64,000 nt of DNA. It comes from Sulfurovum sp. TSL1 (GTDB lineage Bacteria > Campylobacterota > Campylobacteria > Campylobacterales > Sulfurovaceae). The translations under genes were made by a program, and so were the position numbers. This document shows, one piece after another, positions 29,257 to 38,758 of this stretch. The notes below the pieces were generated by a model that did no database searches, was not told the DNA's origin, and was given only the letters and a program-made list of their open reading frames with translations. Positions within the stretch are counted from its first letter, which is position 1; each line of letters opens with the position of its first letter. Where the stretch lies: assembly GCF_019972135.1 (NCBI RefSeq), contig NZ_BPFI01000001.1, positions 913,106 to 977,105 on the forward strand, given 5' to 3'.

Positions 29257-29391
29257 TTATACAGCTAGTCTTTTTCTACCTTTGGCTCTTCTTGCAGAAA
29301 TCACTTTTCTACCATTCTTCGTTTTCATTCTAGTTCTAAATCCGTGTGTTCTTTTTCTTGGTGTGCTATGAGGTTGGTATGTTCTTTTCAT
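29257..29391 (-). CDS. rpmH: Large ribosomal subunit protein bL34
   Basis: This 44-residue, extremely basic protein reads [18 protein letters not shown]... and ends KGRKRLAV. It is a full-length bL34, an unmistakable match to a very conserved family. AAGGAT lies 7 nt upstream. It is followed in the same frame by rnpA, as in nearly all bacteria, where the pair often lies near the replication origin. No dnaA or origin is seen next to it here. Confidence 0.97.
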   Translation of the reverse strand: MKRTYQPHSTPRKRTHGFRTRMKTKNGRKVISARRAKGRKRLAV

Positions 29392-29447
29392 TCCGAATCA
29401 TCCTTAATAAGTTTTTACCTGCATTCCTGCAGTTGTTATAGTTGGAC

Positions 29448-29468
29448 GGGATTTTACTGTAAAATCCC
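29448..29468 (-). terminator. Perfect hairpin between hypothetical gene and rpmH
   Basis: GGGATTTTAC and GTAAAATCCC form a 10-bp perfect stem around a single central base. It lies 14 nt past the stop of the upstream minus-strand gene and about 57 nt before rpmH. There is no U-tract, so it may be a weak terminator, a processing site or a 3' stabiliser. Confidence 0.45.
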
Positions 29469-29482
29469 TTAAAACCTACTAA

Positions 29483-29962
29483 TTATTGCAGACTTCTGAA
29501 AACAATTTCATTGGATTTATTCGACAGTTTACTTTTTGCAAACGTTTCGAGTAGTTTAAGTATCACTTGTTTCGGTGTGTAATGTGTCGCTCTTATTTCT
29601 AATTGTATACAATAGATATCCGACCCCTTATCTAACTGGATATTTCTGATCAGTCTCTCCGCAAAGCGATATCCTCCATCCACCTTGGTATCTTGACAAA
29701 GCATGGCATAGAGCGGTTCTTCTTTATCGATTTCCAGTAAAATATCGGTGTCACGCTTCTCTCTGTCCAATAATGTACTCAACTCTGTATCTTTCGCTGT
29801 CAAAAGCATGAGCACAAAAGCCTGTTGATTCTCATTCTCCATCATATAATAAATAATATCGATCATAGCTTCTAATTTATCTAGCATCTTCACAGCAAGC
29901 TGGATCTCGTTACCGTTCAATCTCAAGCCTTCATTACGATTGTCATTTTCTCTTGCACCCAT
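29483..29962 (-). CDS. Conserved-looking hypothetical protein, possibly degenerate GGDEF-like
   Basis: This protein of about 159 residues begins MGARENDNRNEGLRLNGNEI. The ATG at 29962 is chosen because AGGAG lies 8 nt upstream; the longer frame begins at 29989. The second half (LLEIDKEEPLYAMLCQDTKVDGGYRFAERLIRNI) resembles the part of diguanylate-cyclase domains that follows the GGDEF loop (D-T-x2-x-G-A-x3-AERLR), but the GGDEF motif itself is missing. No signal peptide or membrane segment. It is divergent from nspC. Function is unknown and the resemblance is weak. Confidence 0.55.
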   Translation of the reverse strand: MGARENDNRNEGLRLNGNEIQLAVKMLDKLEAMIDIIYYMMENENQQAFVLMLLTAKDTELSTLLDREKRDTDILLEIDKEEPLYAMLCQDTKVDGGYRFAERLIRNIQLDKGSDIYCIQLEIRATHYTPKQVILKLLETFAKSKLSNKSNEIVFRSLQ

Positions 29963-30031
29963 TAATAGATCTCCTTCTTCTATAAACAAAATATTTGTTT
30001 CATTATAACAAAATATTTTGGATTCTATTGT

Positions 30032-30037
30032 TATAAT
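30032..30037 (+). promoter_or_regulatory. -10 box for leaderless nspC transcript
   Basis: TATAAT ends 5 nt before the nspC ATG at 30043, so a start of transcription at the normal distance falls on or next to the A of the ATG. No Shine-Dalgarno is present in the preceding bases. The short divergent region also holds two ACAAAATATTT repeats (near 29987 and 30008) that could bind a regulator. Confidence 0.6.
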
Positions 30038-30042
30038 TTCTC

Positions 30043-31179
30043 ATGAAAAATATATACGATACTTTACCATCTCCATGTTGGCTGTTAGAAGAAGAAAAAC
30101 TGCTCAAAAATCTTAACGTGATCTCCGAGATCAAAAAACAGAGCGGTGCGAAAGTACTGCTTGCCCTCAAAGGGTATGCCTTGTGGAAAAGTTTCCCACT
30201 GATCAAACCCTATCTTGACGGATGCTGTGCCAGTGGTCTGCATGAAGCAAAGCTTGCGGATGAAACATTTTCCAAAGAAGTCCATACCTACTCTCCTGCA
30301 TTTAAAGAAGAGGAGATCGATGAAATTGCCAGTATATCACACCATCTGGTATTTAACTCTCCTGCCCAGTTCCGTCGGTTTGCTTCGCAGGCGAAGAAGA
30401 TCAATCCCAAACTCTCATTGGGACTGCGTGTGAATCCGGAGTATTCAGAGTCACCCAAAGAGATATACAATCCTTGCGGACTCTACTCCAGACTCGGGAC
30501 AACCGTACAAAATATGGATGACACTATTTTGGATGACTGTGATGGTTTGCATTTTCATGCACTGTGTGAGCAAGGAAGTGATGCATTGGAAAACGTACTC
30601 AAAAACTTTGAAGAAAAGTTTGCCGCCTATATACCCAAAATGAAATGGATAAACTTTGGCGGAGGGCATCATATCACACGTGAAGGATATGATACACAGA
30701 AGCTTATCGGGCTTATCAAGGACTTTAAAAAGAGATATGATGTAGAAGTCTATCTTGAACCTGGAGAAGCCATAGGATGGCAGACCGGGCCACTGATCAC
30801 CACTATACTTGACATCGTACACAATGGTATGGATATAGCCATCCTGGACTCTTCTGCCGAAGCCCACATGCCTGACACGATCATCATGCCCTACCGTGCT
30901 GATGTACGCCATTCAGGAGAGGCCGGAGAAAAGGCACACACTTATCGTCTGGCAGGAAATACCTGTCTGGCCGGAGATATTATGGGAGACTATAGTTTTG
31001 ATGCACCCCTTAAGCTAGGGGATAAAATCATCTTTGAAGACCAAATGCACTATACCATGGTCAAAGCCACGACCTTTAATGGGGTAAAGCTTCCCTCCAT
31101 TGCCATTCAAAGGCTGGATGGTTCTGTAGACGTGGTACGTAACTTCGGATATGAAGATTTTAAACAGAGACTTTCATAG
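30043..31179 (+). CDS. nspC: Carboxynorspermidine decarboxylase
   Basis: This 378-residue PLP enzyme of the alanine-racemase-fold decarboxylase family makes norspermidine or spermidine by the carboxy-polyamine route used by Vibrio and Campylobacterota. The start MKNIYDTLPSPCWLLEEEKL is typical. The PLP lysine lies in KVLLALKGYALW (about K43). INFGGGHHITREGYD, VYLEPGEAIGW and ILDSSAEAHMPD follow. The partner carboxynorspermidine dehydrogenase is not in the window. It converges with tamB across a 10-nt gap. Confidence 0.93.
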   Translation: MKNIYDTLPSPCWLLEEEKLLKNLNVISEIKKQSGAKVLLALKGYALWKSFPLIKPYLDGCCASGLHEAKLADETFSKEVHTYSPAFKEEEIDEIASISHHLVFNSPAQFRRFASQAKKINPKLSLGLRVNPEYSESPKEIYNPCGLYSRLGTTVQNMDDTILDDCDGLHFHALCEQGSDALENVLKNFEEKFAAYIPKMKWINFGGGHHITREGYDTQKLIGLIKDFKKRYDVEVYLEPGEAIGWQTGPLITTILDIVHNGMDIAILDSSAEAHMPDTIIMPYRADVRHSGEAGEKAHTYRLAGNTCLAGDIMGDYSFDAPLKLGDKIIFEDQMHYTMVKATTFNGVKLPSIAIQRLDGSVDVVRNFGYEDFKQRLS

Positions 31180-31189
31180 CGCAAGAGGC

Positions 31190-34100
31190 TTAAAAATCCT
31201 TTTTATAGAGTATGTCATAGGATTGTGACTCTTCACTCACACCTATCACACTCTGGGTACGTTTCCCGTGTTCATATTTGAGTTTTACGCTGGAGACCTC
31301 ATCATTCACATAGATGATCGTGATCTTATCTGTCAACTTTTTACCTACCTCTACACTTTTACCTTCTCCGAATACAAGATGGTCTAACTGTACACCCAGA
31401 TCTGAAAGGGCTGACTTTGCCATAGCCCCTCCCATCATTTTCATCATCTCTTCACCACTGTTCGTACCCGCACCCGCTTCTGAATCAAATAAAATGATCG
31501 ACAGTATCTGTTCTTTGGTCAGTGAAGGCTTGGAAGAGAACTGGATATTGGGTGTATCGGCTGAACCTGTGATCCTGATAGTGATAAGATGCTGCAGAGA
31601 CTGATAGGTTAAACTGGCTTCAAGCAGAGGTTTGTTCGGATTGCCGGTAAAATAGATATAACTCTTATTCAAAATAAACTTCTTTCCCTCGAAAGTATAG
31701 CTTCCCCCTTTAAGTATTTCCACCGAACCCAAGACCATGAGTTCTGACTCTTCTGTCTTATAGATACTCAGGTCCACTGCAGCTTCAATATCTACATTTC
31801 CTTGTTTATAGATCAGCGGCTCTTTTGTCTTTATCTGTACCGAGGCACTGAGTCCATCCATAAATGGACTGGGCTCTTTCTCTTTGATATCCTGAACGAT
31901 GATGATATCGCTGTCAGAAGCATAGCTCTTTTGGCCCAGATCATAGTGTATATGGCCGCCCAAAAGAGTGATCTCTCCATTGACCGATGTTTTGTTCCCG
32001 TCCAGCACCGTTTTGATATCTATAGTACTCTCCAGATCAATGATCTCATGTGCTATATGGAAGGTATCAGCTTCTGCCTCGATCGTTCCTTTTTCAGCTG
32101 TGAGGTCATAGGTGCCCAGTATCTTTAATTCGTCATTCAGCCAAATAGGTTCGATCGTGACATTTTGATCGTTCCATACTATCGTTGAAGGTTTTGTTGA
32201 AAAAAGTTTTTGCCCTCCATAGGTCAATGTGTAATGGTTCAATACAGCTTTTTTATCCTGCAGATGCACTGCCAGATCTATATCACTGACTCTATGCTCT
32301 GTTTTGCGATCTGTTTGATAGCTGATCTGTGTTGAGCTCAGTGCAATGTCGACATTTTTCAACTCACTCACTACTACAGATACTCCTGCACTCCCTTTGA
32401 GTACAGGTACCTCTCCAAGGGTATAGATACTATTAACACTCGCCATCAAAGCATGCATAGAAGTGATCTTGGTATCCACCGTCATCTTTTCTTGAGGTAT
32501 GCCCGATATATTGGTATGTAAACCATCCAAGATGACCTTCCCTTCCACTTGACTGCTGTTCATATCATACGCTGCATTCGCATTCAGTCTGCCTGATGTA
32601 AGTACAAAATCTACATTGTTTCCTAACACTCTTATGTCACTTTTGACAGGATCCAGATGATCCCACTTTATGGATGTATTGTACGTGCGTAAGAGTGATC
32701 CTTCTGGTATGTGTGCCACTGTTTGTACCTGTAATCCCTCTTTAAAACTCATATTCGCATCGATATTCACCAGATTAGAATCTATTTTCGCATAGGCCAT
32801 CAGTGAAGCATTATTCTCAAAACTGATCGGTGCATCTAAGACCATATTGGCTTTTGTTTGGTTCAGTTCAGAAGGAAGTGCTATAAATGCATGCAGCATC
32901 AATGGATGCTTGTTCTCTAAATGTAATGCAGCCTTTTTGAAATCAGAGGATATCAGTGTGCCTTGCAGGTTGTCTGATTCTATCTCCGTTTTAACGCTGT
33001 GTTCATCACCTCTATACTTGATCTGCAAATTATCCAGAGGTTTTACAAATTTTGGGTCAACGCCAATGATCTGTGCAGCATGTATCTCTCCGCAGTAACT
33101 GATATGCTTATCCATAGTAAAAAGATTGGTCACCAAAACATCTTTTGCATACGGTGTTGTCAGCACTAGATCACTCTTAGCCTGCAGAGTATTTTTTTCG
33201 ATATCATAGATCGCATGGATATGTAGATCATCGATATCGAGATTAAAATCATTGACATCGGCCTTGAGTATCTGTTCCATCGTTATTTTCAGATCTGTGA
33301 CCACTTCTTTTTCAGAAACATTTAGGTCCACAACGATATCCCCCACAGCTTCTCTTCTTACAGGCAGATCATAGAGTTTAAAGAGTGCCTTTTTGGGTGT
33401 AAACTCCACCTTTCCAATGAGCTGATTGTGCTTCACCTTCGTTTTGTAATGTATATCACTGAGGTTTGTGCTGGTATGTAAATCCAGGTCAGCCTTTTGA
33501 AGTAGAAGTTTTTCTACATCAAACACAGCGTCCCTTCCGCTTACATTCAGTGCTTTCAAATCTACAGGAGCATAGACAAAAGGAAGTATATTGATCTCTA
33601 ATTTGTCCAGGTGTACCCATTTAGGTATCAATGGATTAACCGTTTTTTCTTTACTGGTATTGTCTTCCATCGTAACGACAGCATCATTTTCATGACTCTC
33701 ATTGGTGTCGGGAACAAAAAGTGCCTGCAGTGCGGGCATATCAACCTCTTTGATGGTCAACTCTCTTATATGCAGATCTCCATCTTCCAAACCTGCCTTC
33801 AAAGTGATCTCTGTCACATTGGAATCCACTTGCAGATCCAGTGCACGCACATTGATGCCATCACTTGTATAGTGCAGATCCCTTACATCCAACATCATAT
33901 TTGAGATACCTATGCCTTGTGTATCAAAAGGTTCAAGGGTCAGTGAGACATGCTGCAGACTTACACCTATGCCGAAAGAAGGCTCCGTTGTACTGCTCTC
34001 ATTGCTTTCATTGTTTTCATCAGAAGAAAAAGAAGCGATCAGTGTTTTGATCGTATCCACATTGGCCTTTTCTATCTGCAGTGTATCGATGATCAGTGTT

Positions 34101-34384
34101 TTTTTAAAAAGTCCCGCGGGGTTCCATTTGAGCGTAATATGTTTAGCAAGTGGATCTTTACGATAGGCCAGACCGTCTATCATCACCCCGGTCAATACAT
34201 TTCCATGGATACGACTGTAAGAGATATTGTAATCAGGAGCAAAGGTATCGGCCATTTTCCTGACAACGAACGCTGAATTGACGATAAAATAAAGCGCAAG
34301 TCCAGTGACTATAACGGCTATCAATAGATAGACAATGGTCTTTTTCATCCAGAGCAACGGTCTGTAACGTAATATGTTCTTCAA
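31190..34384 (-). CDS. tamB: Translocation and assembly module subunit TamB
   Basis: This very long 1,064-residue protein has an N-terminal membrane anchor (about residues 12-34). It continues as repeating beta strands typical of AsmA/TamB-like bridge proteins, and has a C-terminal TamB domain (about residues 760-1064) with GSVEILKGGSYTFEGKKFILNKSYIYFTGNPNKPLLEASL. It ends in Phe. TamB spans the periplasm and, with TamA, aids outer-membrane protein assembly or phospholipid transport. Its start overlaps the tamA stop by 4 nt. It is shorter than the E. coli protein, as usual in this phylum. Confidence 0.9.
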   Translation of the reverse strand: MKNILRYRPLLWMKKTIVYLLIAVIVTGLALYFIVNSAFVVRKMADTFAPDYNISYSRIHGNVLTGVMIDGLAYRKDPLAKHITLKWNPAGLFKKTLIIDTLQIEKANVDTIKTLIASFSSDENNESNESSTTEPSFGIGVSLQHVSLTLEPFDTQGIGISNMMLDVRDLHYTSDGINVRALDLQVDSNVTEITLKAGLEDGDLHIRELTIKEVDMPALQALFVPDTNESHENDAVVTMEDNTSKEKTVNPLIPKWVHLDKLEINILPFVYAPVDLKALNVSGRDAVFDVEKLLLQKADLDLHTSTNLSDIHYKTKVKHNQLIGKVEFTPKKALFKLYDLPVRREAVGDIVVDLNVSEKEVVTDLKITMEQILKADVNDFNLDIDDLHIHAIYDIEKNTLQAKSDLVLTTPYAKDVLVTNLFTMDKHISYCGEIHAAQIIGVDPKFVKPLDNLQIKYRGDEHSVKTEIESDNLQGTLISSDFKKAALHLENKHPLMLHAFIALPSELNQTKANMVLDAPISFENNASLMAYAKIDSNLVNIDANMSFKEGLQVQTVAHIPEGSLLRTYNTSIKWDHLDPVKSDIRVLGNNVDFVLTSGRLNANAAYDMNSSQVEGKVILDGLHTNISGIPQEKMTVDTKITSMHALMASVNSIYTLGEVPVLKGSAGVSVVVSELKNVDIALSSTQISYQTDRKTEHRVSDIDLAVHLQDKKAVLNHYTLTYGGQKLFSTKPSTIVWNDQNVTIEPIWLNDELKILGTYDLTAEKGTIEAEADTFHIAHEIIDLESTIDIKTVLDGNKTSVNGEITLLGGHIHYDLGQKSYASDSDIIIVQDIKEKEPSPFMDGLSASVQIKTKEPLIYKQGNVDIEAAVDLSIYKTEESELMVLGSVEILKGGSYTFEGKKFILNKSYIYFTGNPNKPLLEASLTYQSLQHLITIRITGSADTPNIQFSSKPSLTKEQILSIILFDSEAGAGTNSGEEMMKMMGGAMAKSALSDLGVQLDHLVFGEGKSVEVGKKLTDKITIIYVNDEVSSVKLKYEHGKRTQSVIGVSEESQSYDILYKKDF

Positions 34385-36138
34385 AACGATTGTCCTATCT
34401 GAAAGGAGATGCCGTACTGTGAGAAATCATTGACATTGAAACCAACATCCAGTTTAAAAGGGCCTATCGGTGTCATATACCTGGCTCCTACACCCACGGC
34501 AGAGATGATTTCTCCTTTAAAATCATAGCTTTCATCCGTCAGCATGGTATTGTCCGTAAACACCGCTCCATAGACGTCTCCCCATACAGGGTAATCCGCT
34601 TCCAAAGAGAGATTGGCCATGGTTGAAGCCCCATAGATGGTATCTTCTGTAGGAGAGAGGATCACCCCCAGTTCTCTAAATCCGTATGCACGGTTTGAGT
34701 ATGCGCCCCCTCCAAAAAAATACTTCGATTCAGGCAGGCCGTTCTGCGTTGAAACATCCACGATACCTACTTTTCCCACAGCAGCAAGCGTAAGATCGGA
34801 AAATGTATGGATGATCCTGCCTTCAAACAAGGTTTTCATATAGACACTGGCTTCCTCATCATAGGAGAGACCGAATTCACCGTAAGCAGCAAGGTAATAC
34901 CCGTATTTTGGATTGAGTTTTGAATCTCTGGCATCGTAGATAAAATCCACATAAGGGTATAAAAGAGGGAAATTACCCTCAGTGACCGCCTGTGACAACT
35001 CCGTTCCTGGATCAAGATTTAATTCAGTGATAATAATATCTTCCAAAGCAACACCCGTTCTCAATGTCAGGCTTCCCTCTTCGTACTCCAGGTATGCCCT
35101 GACAAATGTTTTTTCCTCTTTAAAACCATCGAACTCCAGGTTTGAGTATCCCAACCTTCCACCCAGATCCGTGTTGTAACCGAAGATATCCATAAGTGCC
35201 GGTTTAAAATAACTGAGCATAAGCATTTGCTCTCTCTGCGACAAGGAAGTTTTGAAACTTAAACGCTGCGCATTGCCCATAAAATTACGTTTGGTGATCT
35301 CTCCAAGCACACGCACTCCTACATAGGTATCATACCCTGCACCCGCTTCCAAATGGTAGGGTTTTTCCATCTCCGTAAAGGTGATATCTACCGGCACCAC
35401 ATTGTAAAACTTTCTATCTACATCGATCAGCACACTGTCAAAGGCATCCAGTCCATAAAGCTTGTTGGATGTATCCTGTATGAGATCTATACTGTACTGC
35501 TCACCCTCTTTGGCTTTGACACGGGACCTGATCACATCCTCATCTATCGTTTTCAGTCCTGAGGTGGTCAACTTTCCAAACGTACAGATATCCCCTTTGT
35601 GTAGAATGTAACGCAGGTCAACAGTATGCAGATCCAGATCCACATAGGCTTTCGTATCCAGATCATAACTGCAATACCCCTCTTTGAGTAACTGCGCGAT
35701 GATCTTACTTTTGATCGCTATAAAGGTTTCCGCTCTAAAGATCTCATCCTTTTTCATTGTGACCAAAGAAGAGATATTGTAATCACTGGTGATATTGATA
35801 TCCCTGACCTTTACAGGTTCATTCTCACTGATGGTCACAAAAATGGATGTGTTGGTCTCTTGAATGGTGAAATTGGCATCATAAAAACCTTCAGACTCAT
35901 AAAAGCTTTTTAATGAAGGTCTTAGCGTAGGTATCAGTTTATCTTTGATACGGGGGGTGTCGTCTTTCCAAAATTGGAAAAAACCCGGTGTGGTCACATC
36001 CAGGGCATCTTGCAGCTCAGATTCCTCAAAATGTTTTTGTCCGCTGAAGTATATCTCATGGGTGGGTAAGTTGAGTTCTTCGGCAAAAAGAAGCGTACAC
36101 ATACATATGATCATACAAAATGTAATTTTATGCAGCAT
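34381..36138 (-). CDS. tamA: Omp85-family outer membrane protein TamA
   Basis: This 585-residue protein has a signal peptide (MLHKITFCMIICMCTLLFA), POTRA-type domains over about residues 25-265, and a C-terminal 16-strand Omp85 barrel with the substrate-loop-like FFGGGAYSNRAYGFRELG (VRGF-equivalent) and a terminal Phe. The pairing with tamB identifies it as TamA rather than BamA. AGGAGA precedes the ATG, with TATAGTATA about 20 nt further upstream as a possible promoter for the tamA-tamB pair. Confidence 0.9.
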   Translation of the reverse strand: MLHKITFCMIICMCTLLFAEELNLPTHEIYFSGQKHFEESELQDALDVTTPGFFQFWKDDTPRIKDKLIPTLRPSLKSFYESEGFYDANFTIQETNTSIFVTISENEPVKVRDINITSDYNISSLVTMKKDEIFRAETFIAIKSKIIAQLLKEGYCSYDLDTKAYVDLDLHTVDLRYILHKGDICTFGKLTTSGLKTIDEDVIRSRVKAKEGEQYSIDLIQDTSNKLYGLDAFDSVLIDVDRKFYNVVPVDITFTEMEKPYHLEAGAGYDTYVGVRVLGEITKRNFMGNAQRLSFKTSLSQREQMLMLSYFKPALMDIFGYNTDLGGRLGYSNLEFDGFKEEKTFVRAYLEYEEGSLTLRTGVALEDIIITELNLDPGTELSQAVTEGNFPLLYPYVDFIYDARDSKLNPKYGYYLAAYGEFGLSYDEEASVYMKTLFEGRIIHTFSDLTLAAVGKVGIVDVSTQNGLPESKYFFGGGAYSNRAYGFRELGVILSPTEDTIYGASTMANLSLEADYPVWGDVYGAVFTDNTMLTDESYDFKGEIISAVGVGARYMTPIGPFKLDVGFNVNDFSQYGISFQIGQSF

Positions 36139-36174
36139 ATTCTCTCCTACTGATATACTATATCCAACTTCTCT

Positions 36175-37062
36175 TTAATCCAATAAATCTTTCACACTTT
36201 CCAAAGGATCTTTCCCCTCTTCGATCATGGCATAAACTTCTGCTGCGATAGGAAGATAGATCCCTTTCTCTTCGGCTATTTTATGCAATGCTTTGGCTGT
36301 AGGTACCCCCTCTGCCACTTCTCCAAGTTCACTGAGTATCTCATCCATATCCTTACCCTTTGCCAGTCCTAATCCCACTCTGTAATTCCTTGAGAGTGTC
36401 GAACTTGCTGTAAGGAAAAGGTCGCCTGCCCCGCCCAGGGAAAGAAAGGTTTCGGTCTTTGCACCAAACGCTTCTCCAAAACGTGTCATTTCCACTAAAC
36501 CTCTTGATATCAGTGCAGCACGGGCATTATTTCCAAGACCCAAACCGTCACATACCCCGCCTGCTATGGCAATGACATTTTTATAGGCTCCGGACACTTC
36601 TGCACCCACTACATCGCTGCTTACATACCCTTTGATAAATTTTGGCAGCGCATCCGCATAGGTTTGTGCCAATGCTTGATTTGTAGAACTGATGATCAAT
36701 GCGGTCGGAAGTGATTTTTGCACTTCTGCAGCGAAGGACGGACCGGAGATGAAAGCCAGTCTATCTGCAGAGACAAACTCGCCATAGACTTCGTTTAAAA
36801 ATGCACCAGTACTTGTCTCTATCCCTTTGGCAGCAACAAGGATATTTTGTCCATGGTCCACAAAATTCTCTTCCATCCATCCGCGAACGAACTGTGCAGG
36901 AATCGCTATGACCAAATACTCACACTTTAACGCTTCACTCATAGGCACAAAGTTTTCTATCGTTTTCGTGTGGCGTGAAGAGATCACCACATCATTCTTT
37001 TGACTGTACGCATGATACAGGGCTTGTCCCCATTTCCCCGCACCTATAATTGCTAATTTCAT
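36175..37062 (-). CDS. gpsA: Glycerol-3-phosphate dehydrogenase [NAD(P)+]
   Basis: This 295-residue enzyme reduces dihydroxyacetone phosphate to sn-glycerol 3-phosphate for phospholipid synthesis. The Rossmann loop is IGAGKWGQALYHAY; ISGPSFAAEV and the catalytic lysine in GAYKNVIAIAGG follow, then GLGNNARAALISRGL and SLGGAGDLFLT. It is a little shorter than the 330-residue E. coli form, in line with Campylobacterota. The start overlaps the stop of the upstream K+ channel gene by 4 nt, and AGGA precedes it. Confidence 0.95.
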   Translation of the reverse strand: MKLAIIGAGKWGQALYHAYSQKNDVVISSRHTKTIENFVPMSEALKCEYLVIAIPAQFVRGWMEENFVDHGQNILVAAKGIETSTGAFLNEVYGEFVSADRLAFISGPSFAAEVQKSLPTALIISSTNQALAQTYADALPKFIKGYVSSDVVGAEVSGAYKNVIAIAGGVCDGLGLGNNARAALISRGLVEMTRFGEAFGAKTETFLSLGGAGDLFLTASSTLSRNYRVGLGLAKGKDMDEILSELGEVAEGVPTAKALHKIAEEKGIYLPIAAEVYAMIEEGKDPLESVKDLLD

Positions 37063-38699
37063 TCCTGCGCCCTTTTTACCTTATTTTCGATCATTTCTAC
37101 AAACTGCGAAGCACTCTCATCGTACATATCGAATATTTTGCTCACCCCTGCCAAAAGCAATTTTCTGTTGTCCTCTTTCGTATCAGAGAGTGCCACTATT
37201 TCATCTTTAAATCCGTTTGCGCGCAGTGTAATCGTGTAGTAGACATTTAACGCTTCATCCTTCATGGCACATACTGCGATCCCATCTTTGATGTCCGGGG
37301 TTTCACTGCTTTTTTGATCGATGAGGATCACATTGGTAAAACCGTCATTTTTGGCTGCTTCATAACTCTCATTTCCGATCTCATAGATCGTGACTTCTAT
37401 CCCTTCCTCTTTGAGCATTTTACAGATATGGTCGCTCTTATGGGTATAACCGAAAAAGGAGATATGTTTCTTCTCCTCTTCACTGTGCTTCTTCAAATAA
37501 TGGAAAGCCCTTGTATCGATCACATCATAGGGTTCGACCAGACCATCTACTTTTGTCGCTTCATACTGTGGACGTAACTCCACTTGATTCATACGGGCAT
37601 ACACCACAGAATCCGATTGGATACTTTTTGCATTGAGTATAAAGTAGATATTATTGATATCCGAACTGCTCAAGGTCAGCATCGCTGTGATATTCCCTCT
37701 TTCATACAATGTTTTTACCATCTTTGCACTGGAACCGTCTGCATGTATCACCTGATAGCCATCCTGTTGTGCTTTGTTCGCTTTCGTTTCATCATCTTCT
37801 ATGATCACAGGTTCATAGTTTTTCTGTATCTTTAGTTTCTTTGCGATCGTCGCTCCCAAATGTCCATATCCATTGATAATGACGACATTATGCATTTTAT
37901 GTACATGGTTGATACTGTCCTGGTTACGCAGTTCACTAAATCTTTCAGAAAAAGCAGAGACCATCACAGAAGTCACAAAAGAGATCATGGCGATACCAAA
38001 TATGATACCGAACATCGAAACGATCTTACCCAGTTCGGTCACAGGAGAAATATCGCCATACCCTACCGTGGAGATGGTCACCAATGCCCAGTATATGGCA
38101 TCCAGGTAAGAACCCAATGCCTCATTGATACCAAATTCAAGCAGATAAAAGATGGATCCAAAAGTAAAAGTGACACCCAAAAGCATATAGCCCAAAAAGA
38201 CAAATTCAAAACGCTTTTTAAGCAATGCATTAAAAAGGCTTGATGCCCCATGCATATAATGATAGAGCTTTAACAGTCGCAAAATTCTAAATTTCGGGAA
38301 AATGGCTATAAGGTCGATAATTGCAGGCAGGGAGAGCACATAGCGTAATTTAGATCTTAAAATCGCCCAGTATCGCTCTGAACTGCTGGAGTCAGACGAT
38401 GAGGAGACGAGATATTTATGGATATCATGGCTGATCCACAATCTCAGCAGATATTCCAGAGCAAAGATAGCTGTCACAAAATAGAGATCGAACTCTACGA
38501 GCCACTGAGGGATCTTATCTGTTTTACTCAAAATAAGTATAGCAATAGAGAGCACAATAAGCATGATCATAAATGCATCAAAGTACTTTTTATAGGGGTA
38601 GTTTATATCTTCAAGAAGTGAACGAAAAAAAGATTTCATCTTTTGGTAACGTACAGAACCGTCTATCTTGTGTGAGAGTTTAACGATAAAATCATGCAT
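37059..38699 (-). CDS. Voltage-gated-type K+ channel with two RCK domains
   Basis: The 546-residue protein has six membrane segments (about residues 38-240) with a charged fourth segment (FRILRLLKLYHY) and the K+ selectivity filter TVGYGD in the pore loop. Two cytoplasmic TrkA-N/RCK-like domains follow, the first with VVIINGYGHLGATIAKKL (nucleotide-binding glycines), the second with HISFFGYTHKSDHICKML. It should be an inner-membrane K+ channel gated by ligand binding to the RCK ring. GGAGG lies 9 nt before the ATG. It is upstream of and overlapping gpsA. Confidence 0.9.
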   Translation of the reverse strand: MHDFIVKLSHKIDGSVRYQKMKSFFRSLLEDINYPYKKYFDAFMIMLIVLSIAILILSKTDKIPQWLVEFDLYFVTAIFALEYLLRLWISHDIHKYLVSSSSDSSSSERYWAILRSKLRYVLSLPAIIDLIAIFPKFRILRLLKLYHYMHGASSLFNALLKKRFEFVFLGYMLLGVTFTFGSIFYLLEFGINEALGSYLDAIYWALVTISTVGYGDISPVTELGKIVSMFGIIFGIAMISFVTSVMVSAFSERFSELRNQDSINHVHKMHNVVIINGYGHLGATIAKKLKIQKNYEPVIIEDDETKANKAQQDGYQVIHADGSSAKMVKTLYERGNITAMLTLSSSDINNIYFILNAKSIQSDSVVYARMNQVELRPQYEATKVDGLVEPYDVIDTRAFHYLKKHSEEEKKHISFFGYTHKSDHICKMLKEEGIEVTIYEIGNESYEAAKNDGFTNVILIDQKSSETPDIKDGIAVCAMKDEALNVYYTITLRANGFKDEIVALSDTKEDNRKLLLAGVSKIFDMYDESASQFVEMIENKVKRAQE

Positions 38700-38719
38700 A
38701 TGTAGCTACCTCCCAAAAT

Positions 38720-38749
38720 GCACATCCCATGATGAAGTACCATGGATGC
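38720..38749 (-). terminator. Possible gatB terminator hairpin
   Basis: On the minus strand GCATCCATG pairs with CATGGGATGTGC with two bulged bases around a 9-nt loop, starting 9 nt past the gatB stop. The T-content after it is low (ATTTTGGG), so it is a moderate candidate. Confidence 0.4.
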
Positions 38750-38758
38750 ATCCTATTT

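Noticed and set aside
29257-29391. rpmH as a marker of the replication origin
   Set aside because: No dnaA, DnaA boxes or parAB genes are seen around it, so an origin call is not supported.
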